From: Steromphala cineraria
Taxonomy: Eukaryota; Mollusca; Gastropoda; Trochida; Trochidae
Length of the DNA: 64,000 nucleotides
Assembly: GCA_916613615.1 (NCBI GenBank)
Contig: OU744726.1
Coordinates: forward strand, 69,150,764 to 69,214,763
Reading direction: 5' to 3'
Numbering within the stretch: position 1 is the stretch's first letter; the number at the start of each line of letters is the position of its first letter. Under the pieces are notes generated by a model, which was given only the letters and a program-made list of their open reading frames with translations, was not told the origin of the DNA and did not search any database. Shown here piece after piece: positions 56,976 through 64,000 of this stretch. The position numbers and the translations under genes were made by a program.

Positions 56976-58880
56976 TAAGATTTTAAGGGGACACTTTGCC
57001 AATCTAGCATCTTCTTGGTGTTTACAAAACTTTGTTCAATTCAAAATTTTATACAGGAAGATAAATTTGCAATCAAAATAGTCAAATTTTTGGTCAGGCA
57101 AGGAAACAACCCCACTTCTTGATTTACTTGATGTTAACTGAAGATATCGAAACAAAACTGTAATTGTCATATGTTTATTTATTGTATAGGGAATATATTT
57201 TATCACCTAGGGGTTTCAGACTGTTGAGCCCAATTTTAAGATGTGTGGTTTATGACGGCCTACATTATGCTATCTTCCATATAAACGTCACAAGAAAGTA
57301 CGAGAAGCTGAGAACAGGCCAGGATAAATCATGAGATAGTCATCGTTCCTACAGGAAGCAACCCTTGTTGGCAATATGGAGAAATCTATAACGCTCCACA
57401 CGTGGAGGTAAAATTATCTTCAGACATGATTTACTGCGGTACATGCTTGGCAAAACCGTTGGAGCCATCGAGATATTCTTTGACTGCGGAAGTCTTAGGA
57501 CAAAGCCATTGGAAGATGATTTTTTTTTTATTATGAACTTCTTTATTAAAAACAATAGCAGTATTTTGCTTTGGATTCTAATATCAATTTTTAACAGGGA
57601 CTATAAAAATCCTATTTTAAGGAGCCACTGGTCAAATAAATATTTTTTTATTTTTATTGTTAGTTTTATTATAGTTCAATAATTGGTAAAAATATGATTT
57701 TGAATTTATTTCTTTGATGACAGCAATTTATGTATGCAAAATAACATTTTTACTATTTTAACATCTCCATTTATAAAATTATCCAAAAGCTTTTGAAGTT
57801 AGGTTAAGATTTATTGATTTGAGAAAGAAAATCGAGTGGGAAGATTTATAGGAACGATTAAGAATAAATCAACGGATCCTGGCATCATTGATTGCTTCAT
57901 CGCATATAACTTTCCAAAAATTGCGCAAAAATCGGATCAAGTGAGATAAAAGCTGATTTTACTTCTTTTGCTCGGCTGTTTGGGGAAATAAAAGGATGTA
58001 ACTTCTGTCTGCAAGAGCAACTTTATCGCATTACGGCATTGATCAAACCACTTGTTTGTCTGTCTTGTGTGAACAAAGCGAATTAAGCCATCACACGCTG
58101 TACTCAAATAATTACCATTTCGGAAACACAGCTCTTGCAAGTACATACACTACGGCTTGATGGGTAAATTTTGTTTTTATGTACACTTTCACTGTCAAGT
58201 CGGTCCGTGTTTGAAAGATAAATTTCGTGTTCTGTGCTGGAAATTTGCATTAGTCAATAGTTTACTGAATCTTGGTAGATAATTTTGAATTTTTTTGCTT
58301 ATTTATTGGTTAACTCTTGACAGAATTGTTGATTATTCTAGTCTCTTATTTTCAATATTTGGCGTTGAGGGGTTATTTTTCTGCAGTAATTTGATAGAAT
58401 CTGTGTTTTTATAACATTCATCCAATACCTACCTGCAATTTATCAATATTTGTTTTTGAAAAGATGATCATGTGAATACCATTCTACATGACTTATTTAC
58501 ATGAATTTTCATAACAATTCTCCTGATTGGCATAAGGCAAAGACACCTTTTTAAAGACAAAAATGAAAGACAAAAATGAAGAAAGAAAATTTTACAAATG
58601 CATGAAGATGTTTGACAATTACAAAGTGAATACACCTTGTATGGCTAAACTATGAAAATCCATTTAATCACCTTAATGATCAAAAGGTGTTCACACTAAG
58701 AGGATATTATGCAGTTTTCACTTGATGGATGACCAATATCTTCTTCATTTATGGATAGTTTTGTTAAGTATTGGATGGATGACCCTCTAAAGTATATATA
58801 TTTCATAAACAAATATTGAATCGGGAAAAGTTATAGAAATCATATTTTTATAAAAAAATAACATACGTGTTACAGTGTCT
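56976..58880. other. Unique non-coding stretch
   Basis: AT-rich except for more complex blocks at about 57240-57500 and 57980-58150 (minus frame of 69 codons in the latter, no domain). Either could be a conserved element; no gene is called. Confidence 0.4.
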
Positions 58881-59105
58881 TTAAAGGGACAGTCCTATCG
58901 GGTTATTATTGTGGAAATAAAATTCAAGAGAACTTCCCTGTTTATACTGTATATATTATTATTTTTTACACTTTTTTTCATATACGTAAGTGAAGGAAGC
59001 ATTTAGTTGTTCTAGATTCAACGATTTAACAAAGAATCGAATGCATCACTGCTTCCTCTTAATTTCGTTTCTCCAAAAACTACCAGGATAGGACTGTCCC
59101 TTTAA
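58881..59105. mobile_element. 225-bp TTAA MITE, family C
   Basis: Perfect terminal inverted repeats TTAAAGGGACAGTCCTAT (58881 rightward, and the reverse complement ending at 59105). TTAA is at both ends. The body contains GTGAAGGAAGCATTTAG against an imperfect complementary CTGCTTCCTC further on, giving partial internal symmetry. No coding capacity. Confidence 0.93.
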
Positions 59106-59422
59106 AGGGACTTTAGCATTTTTTTGGACATTTTTGTATCTTCAATTTTTCACTGATTATTGTACGTTAATGCTAAATGTATTACTTTGATAGTGTCAAA
59201 ATCACATACACAAACCAATCATCCATAGTCAGAGAACAAATGATAAAGATTCACATAAAATCCAATGGCAGCCATTTTTGTGTGAACAACTTTTATTCAT
59301 TTTGTGTAAGAAAAGGAATCCCATGGCTGAACTTTACATTATTTATTTGATTTATGACTTCTTCATTTAGTTTTCTGATATCACCTTATATTCCCCCTAA
59401 AAACATGCTACCGCCCCTTTAA
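59102..59422 (-). mobile_element. 321-bp TTAA MITE, family A, inverted
   Basis: The left terminus TTAAAGGGACTTTAGCAT is diverged from the family consensus; the right terminus, read in reverse, is TTAAAGGGGCGGTAGCATG. Interior blocks CACTGATTATTGTACGTTAA, CAAACCAATCATCCATAGTC and GATATCACCTTATATTCC match the 15468 and 33479 copies. It begins at the same TTAA (59102-59105) at which the family C element ends. Confidence 0.9.
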
Positions 59423-60195
59423 GGGTTAATGTTGTTAGGAAATCTCTTGAAACTTTATTGCAGTTCTTTTATGTTAACTGTGATGACATCAATATTCAGA
59501 TATGCAAAAGTAACATGCCTTTGAAACCTCCATTTTCGCATATCCCTTTGTAGGAACTTTTAAATTCATGAAATCACTAGTTTTGTCTCAAATGATGTAT
59601 TGGTTCATGCCGCTATTATTTTCATGGTCTCTAGTTGTAGTTTTTTGGACAAACATCAAAAGCTGGAACTTTCGGAAGACATCAATATTCCAAAAAGTTG
59701 TAATTGCCTTCTGTCCCATGATGCCGCAGCCAATCCCGCGATCCTGTCGTACGATGTAATAATCTTGTTGTGTTACGGCTTAACTCAAGCTGCATACATA
59801 TGTAAGTTTTTATGGCACAAACTGACAAAAGTTTTGAAAGGAACTGTTATTTAGGAGATATGTGCCTGACGTTTTATCTCGAGAATGGCAATTATGTAAA
59901 ACACATACTTATTATATGTCAAGCATCAATACGGATTATTCATTGATTTTTAAATGATTGTCAGGAAAATGACAATCTTCTTTATATCTGAAGAAATTCA
60001 GCTTTTTGGGAGAAAAGTTATCAAAGAATAGAAAACAATTTCTGAAGTTTTGATTACATGTCAATATCGAAAAGTTTAAAAAGTCAAATTCATTTTACAT
60101 ATACAAAACAAGTTAACAACCACAATCTCAAGTTTAGATGCAGAATTTTAATAGTTTATATCATTGTCCAAATATGATGATATGGAATGAGGTAT
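59423..60195. other. Unique stretch
   Basis: Frames of 63 and 84 codons overlap at 59568-59854 on the plus strand in a GC-richer patch; neither shows a domain. Confidence 0.4.
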
Positions 60196-60199
60196 TCAT

Positions 60200-60450
60200 T
60201 GATTAGGTATCTACAACATTGAGTTATTATTATAGGCATTGGTATTCTTTACCAATTTATCATTGTGTGGGTTAAAATCTACAACTTAGAATATATAACA
60301 TTATGGGTATTGGTATTTTTTTCATTATATTAGGTATCTACATCATACAATATATATAGGTATTGGCATTTTTTTACCAATTTATCACTGTGTGGGTTAT
60401 CTACAACTTAGAATATATAAAGGCATTGATACTTTTTACCAATTTATACA
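60200..60450. repeat. Tandem repeat, four half-units of 57-70 bp
   Basis: ATCTACAACATT/ATCTACAACTTAGAATATAT words occur near 60209, 60278, 60336 and 60399. Between them alternate GGCATTGGTATT-TTTACC, AATTTATCATTGTGTGGGTT and related stretches, so the array looks dimeric with a repeat of about 125 bp. Confidence 0.8.
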
Positions 60451-61138
60451 ATTTTTATTTAACTCAGTGTTTAAAACTTTTAAAGATCATTTTTATAGTC
60501 AATTCTGCTCAACTTCAATTTTCAGGAGAGTAACCTAATTTATGAATATTTCTGATTAGCTCAAATAATTTTCCTCATATTACCGGTAGTTACTTTACGA
60601 CCTGACACTAGTACAAGAACTTTATTGGTATCAAGATAAATTCATTAAATTTGCATACAGAAATATGGCAAAAAGTCAATAAAAACTTCTCTAACTTTCA
60701 TGTTGAACATCTGTAACAAGAATTCTATTAAATCTGTTTCAAGTTTTGCACCTGCTGAACTGCAATATATGCAATAAAAGTGTATCCCTTTGAATGTAAA
60801 AACAGACAAACCTGCAAAAGGTGTACAAATGGCCAGACTTGTTCCTGTTTTATGCATCAAGGTTCTAAACACCTCCGAAAATCATCTGCAGCATGGAACC
60901 CTGGGTAGGAAGAGTCAATATATTACGTCACTGATGATTTGAGCATCCTTTCCTCACAAATAGTTAACTTTCTCCTTGCCGGGGGCGGCATTTGATGCCG
61001 AGTAACAGCACGTTAAATTGTGTTTTTTCAGAAAGTTACCCTTATATTTGGCAATCTTTGAATCTTTTCAAACTTCTATTCATTATATTTCATTCATTTG
61101 ATAATATTTATGAATAGATCCTCTATAATAGGGTGAAC
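60451..61138. other. Unique AT-rich stretch
   Basis: A TACCGGTA word near 60589. Nothing else. Confidence 0.4.
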
Positions 61139-61330
61139 ATAAGGATAATTATTATGGATGAACAACTTCTTTATTTTGTGAAAGCAACGTTTTCGACACT
61201 TGCTTGACAACAACATTAGAATATACATGTATGCAGAAAAGATGTTCATTCATAGGAATTGTACTTATTGTTATTGAAACGCCACTTTCACAGAATAAGG
61301 AAGTTGTTTAGTCATAAGAATTGTCCTTAT
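61139..61330. mobile_element. Foldback MITE, 192 bp, arms of about 55 bp
   Basis: Left arm ATAAGGATAATTATTATGG, AACAACTTCTTTATTTTGTG, AAAGCAACGTTT; right arm, reverse complemented, ATAAGGACAATTCTTATGAC, AACAACTTCCTTATTCTGTG, AAAGTGGCGTTT. A related single arm lies at 31968-32055. There is no coding sequence. Confidence 0.88.
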
Positions 61331-61494
61331 TGTTCATCACACCAAGTTCTAGAAAGCCAATCAAAGAAGTCTTTTGAGAATACTAGGACATTATGTTGAT
61401 AAGAGTCTTGGTTTGTTTTGGTGTCATGGAAAAATTGCTTTTGATTTTTAGCTCATCAGGACTGAAAGTCCAGATGGGCTTATGGCATGGCCCG

Positions 61495-61549
61495 TCGTCC
61501 GGCGTCCGTCCGTCCGTCGTCCGTCGTCCGTCCGTCGTCCGTCCGTAAA
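61495..61549. repeat. GTCC/GTC microsatellite
   Basis: Mixed GTCC and GTC units in the form CGTCCGTCCGTCGTCC. Its minus-strand translation gives an artificial threonine, aspartate, glycine and arginine-rich peptide. Confidence 0.95.
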
Positions 61550-61619
61550 CTTTTGACACTTTCGACTTCTCCTCATGAACCATACACATTAGAGAGCTGA
61601 AATTTTTTGTACAGGTACC

Positions 61620-63452
61620 TTAGCATATGGAGATTCTAATTTGTAACTTTGGTGACCCTGTGACCCCAAATAGGGTCACAGGGGTCACAACTTTAAAAAC
61701 CTATTTTCATCTTCTTCTCCAGTTCCAGAAGGACTAGAGAGTTAAAAATGATATGTGCAGACTCCTTGGCCAATGGGGATTCTAATTTGTAACTTTGGTG
61801 ACCCTGTGACCCCAAATAGGGTCACAACCTTAAAAACCTATTTTCATCTTCTTCTCCAGTTCCAAAAGGAGTAGAGAGTTAAAAATGATATGTGCAGACT
61901 CCTTGGACAATGGGGATTCTAATTTGTAACTTTGTTGACCCTGTGACCCCAAATAGGGTCACAGGGGTCACAACCTTAAAAACCTATTTTCATCTTCTTC
62001 TCCAGTTCTAAAAGGACTAGAGAGTTAAAATTGATATGTGCAGACTCCTTGGACAATGGGGATTCTAATTTGTAACTTTGGTGACCCTGTGACCCCAAAT
62101 AGGGTCACAGGGGTCACAACCTTAAAAACCTATTTTCATCTTCTTCTCCAGTTCTAAAAGGACTAGAGAGTTGAAAGTGATATGTGCAGACTCCTTGGCC
62201 AATGGGGATTCTTAATTGTAGATTTCGTGACCCCATGACCCCAAATAGGGTCACAGGGGTCACAACTTTAAAAACCTATTTTCATCTTCTTCTTCAGTTC
62301 CAGAAGGACTAGAGAGTTAAAAATGATATGTGCAGACTCCTTGGCCAATGGGGATTCTAATTTGTAACTTTGGTGACCCTGTGACCCCAAATAGGGTCAC
62401 AGGGGTCACAACCTTAAAAACCTATTTTCATCTTCTTCTCCAGTTCCAAAAGGAGTAGAGAGTTAAAAATGATATGTGCAGACTCCTTGGACAATGGGGA
62501 TTCTAATTTGTAACTGTGTTGACCCTGTGACCCCAAATAGGGTCACAGGGGTCACAACCTTAAAAACCTATTTTCATCTTCTTCTCCAGTTCTAAAAGGA
62601 CTAGAGAGTTAAAATTGATATGTGCAGACTCCTTGGACAATGGGGATTCTAATTTGTAACTTTGGTGACCCTGTGACCCCAAATAGGGTCACAGGGGTCA
62701 CAACCTTAAAAACCTATTTTCATCTTCTTCTCCAGTTCTAAAAGGACTAGAGAGTTGAAAGTGATATGTGCAGACTCCTTGGCCAATGGGGATTCTTTAT
62801 TGTAGGTTTCGTGACCCCATGACCCCAAATAGGGTCACAGGGGTCACAACCTTAAAAACCAATTCTCATCTTCTTCTCCAGTTCCAAAAGGTCTAGAGAG
62901 TTAATATTGATATGTGCAGACTCCTTGGACAATGGGGATTCTAATTTGTAACTTTGTTGACCCTGTGACCCCAAATAGGGTCACAGGGGTCACAACCTTA
63001 AAAACCTATTTTCATCTTCTTCTCCAGTTCCAAAAGGACTAGAGAGTTAAAAATGATATGTGCAGACTCCTAGGCCAATTTGGATTCTAAACTGTAGGTT
63101 TTGTGACCCTGTGACCCCAAATAGGGTCACAGGGGTCACAACCTTAAAAACCTATTTTCATCTTCTTCTCAAGTTCCAAAAGGTCTAGAGAGCTGAAATT
63201 ATATGTGCAGACCCCTTGGCCAATGGGGATTCTAAATTGAGGATTTAGTGACCCCATGACCCCAAATAGGGTCACAGGGGTCACAACCGTAAAAACCTAT
63301 TTTCATCATCATCTCCTAAAGGTCTCCTAAAGGTCTATTGAGCTGAAAGACTGCATGTAGACTCCTTGACCAATTGGGATTCTAAACTGTAGGTTTTGTG
63401 ACCCCATGACCCCAAATAGGGTCACAGGGGTCACAATCTTAAAAACCTATTT
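61620..63452. repeat. 146-bp tandem array, 13 units, with GGGTCA half-sites
   Basis: TGACCCCAAATAGGGTCA occurs 13 times; CCCCAAAT anchors are at 61664, 61810, 61947, 62093, 62239, 62385, 62531, 62677, 62823, 62969, 63115, 63260 and 63410. Spacing is 146 bp except after the second unit (137, a 9-bp deletion) and in the last two (145 and 150). Each unit also has CCTATTTTCATCTTCTTCTC and ATGTGCAGACTCCTTGG. All units but the second carry the direct repeat GGGTCACAGGGGTCA. Confidence 0.96.
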
Positions 63453-63724
63453 TTCTCCATTAGATGACAGTCTGTGTATTTCTCCTTGGATATTTTAGTG
63501 TTGACTTCTTTCACTGTCTGATATTGGCGATCTAGAAAGTGTTGAAAAATAATAAATCATTTGGGTAAGGAAATTTATTCCGAAATCGTTACATTTGTTT
63601 TGTAATTCTTTTATAGGTTTTCTTGCAATCGGTAACATCAGTTTCATTTTTAGCTCATCTTGCCTGTATAAAGCAAACTTGATATGATGCCTGATGAGCT
63701 ACAGAGCCAATGGCTCTATTTTTA

Positions 63725-64000
63725 TGAAACTATATTCATATTTAATTCATAATGAAATACAATGAATAAAGTTTACATAAGGTCATAACTTGACATGCTT
63801 GATATCTTAGCTCACTTAATCTTTTTATCTTCAATCCCCATTTGATACCTTAAAAACAAGTGTAAAGTCTAAAACTAAGTTGGACATTGTTGAACTACTT
63901 CTTATTGTTTAGCAATTATTATTTTTCGGAGTGAAAAAAATAGTTTTGGAGCATGGATGTAGTTTTATGCACCATATTGGAACCAGGTTGATTTCCATAC
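63725..64000. other. Unique AT-rich stretch at the window end
   Basis: Nothing recognised. Confidence 0.4.

Larger units (their letters stand above)
61445..63724 (+). mobile_element. TAGCTCA/GTCC element, Helentron/HINE-like architecture
   Basis: Left end TTTTTAGCTCATCAGG (TAGCTCATCAGG at 61449) with a small hairpin GGACTGAAAGTCC, then a GTCC/GTC microsatellite (61495-61549), about 90 bp of unique spacer, a 146-bp tandem array (61620-63450), about 190 bp of unique sequence, and a right end CCTGATGAGCTA (63690-63701) that is inverted relative to the left end, followed by the hairpin AGAGCCAATGGCTCT (63703-63717). Short subterminal inverted repeats, a GTCY-type microsatellite, internal tandem repeats and a hairpin near the 3' end are the plan of non-autonomous Helentrons (HINEs, e.g. 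DINE-1). A second TTTTTAGCTCATC lies at 63646-63659, just before the right end. No coding capacity. The same 3' end is at 42619-42670. Confidence 0.7.

Noticed and set aside
61383..61589. Frame with a TDGRTTDGR-type product
   Set aside because: Translation of the GTCC microsatellite in the mobile element.

Overview
This is AT-rich, intron-poor-in-signal eukaryotic DNA with no protein gene that I can call with confidence. Open frames are all short (135 codons or fewer) and mostly lie inside repeats. The repeat content points to a marine invertebrate, most likely a mollusc and probably a bivalve. The clues are tRNA-derived SINEs with ATT-rich tails, 3' ends of non-LTR retrotransposons ending in (ATT)n, a TAGCTCA... 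element carrying a GTCC-type microsatellite, and many short TTAA-flanked MITEs. The species cannot be fixed from the sequence alone. The window could be one very large intron or an intergenic region. A perfect zero-length-exon splice motif at 32.35 kb on the + strand favours an intron, but this is inference.

Layout. 0-2.6 kb: unique AT-rich DNA, two polypyrimidine tracts and a 22-bp minisatellite. 2.67-7.99 kb: a 161-bp satellite of about 33 units, the largest structure in the window. 8.1-17.7 kb: C-rich tract, 91-bp array, a transcription-factor-motif cluster near 11.8 kb, a 427-bp TTAA element inserted into a small tandem repeat, a tRNA-like SINE with a nested insertion, and three copies of a 367-bp TTAA MITE. 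17.7-25.8 kb: mostly unique. 26.2-27.3 kb: a 75-bp-arm hairpin, CRE palindromes, another inverted repeat and a degenerate minisatellite. 28.8-29.4 kb: composite SINE. 30.2-31.2 kb: 151-bp array. 33.5-39.3 kb: MITE copy, degenerate arrays and a LINE 3' end. 39.8-45.7 kb: second SINE, truncated TAGCTCA-type element, inverted copy of the 427-bp family and one weak exon candidate. 46.3-49.8 kb: tandem tRNA-like repeats, 29-bp and 143-bp arrays and another LINE 3' end. 51-57 kb: pogo-like MITE, a second weak exon candidate and a dimeric higher-order array. 58.9-59.4 kb: two MITEs sharing a single TTAA. 61.1-63.7 kb: foldback element and a large TAGCTCA/GTCC element whose 146-bp units each carry nuclear-receptor-like half-sites.

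Tandem repeats alone make up about one sixth of the window. The most interesting items are the satellite's internal subfamily block, the TTAA MITE families (including back-to-back insertion), the Helentron/HINE-like architecture of the 61.4-63.7 kb element with its repeated GGGTCA half-sites, the tandem tRNA-like array, the 26.3 kb hairpin and the candidate recursive splice site. I see no evidence of a previously undescribed protein system; the novelty here is in repeat biology.
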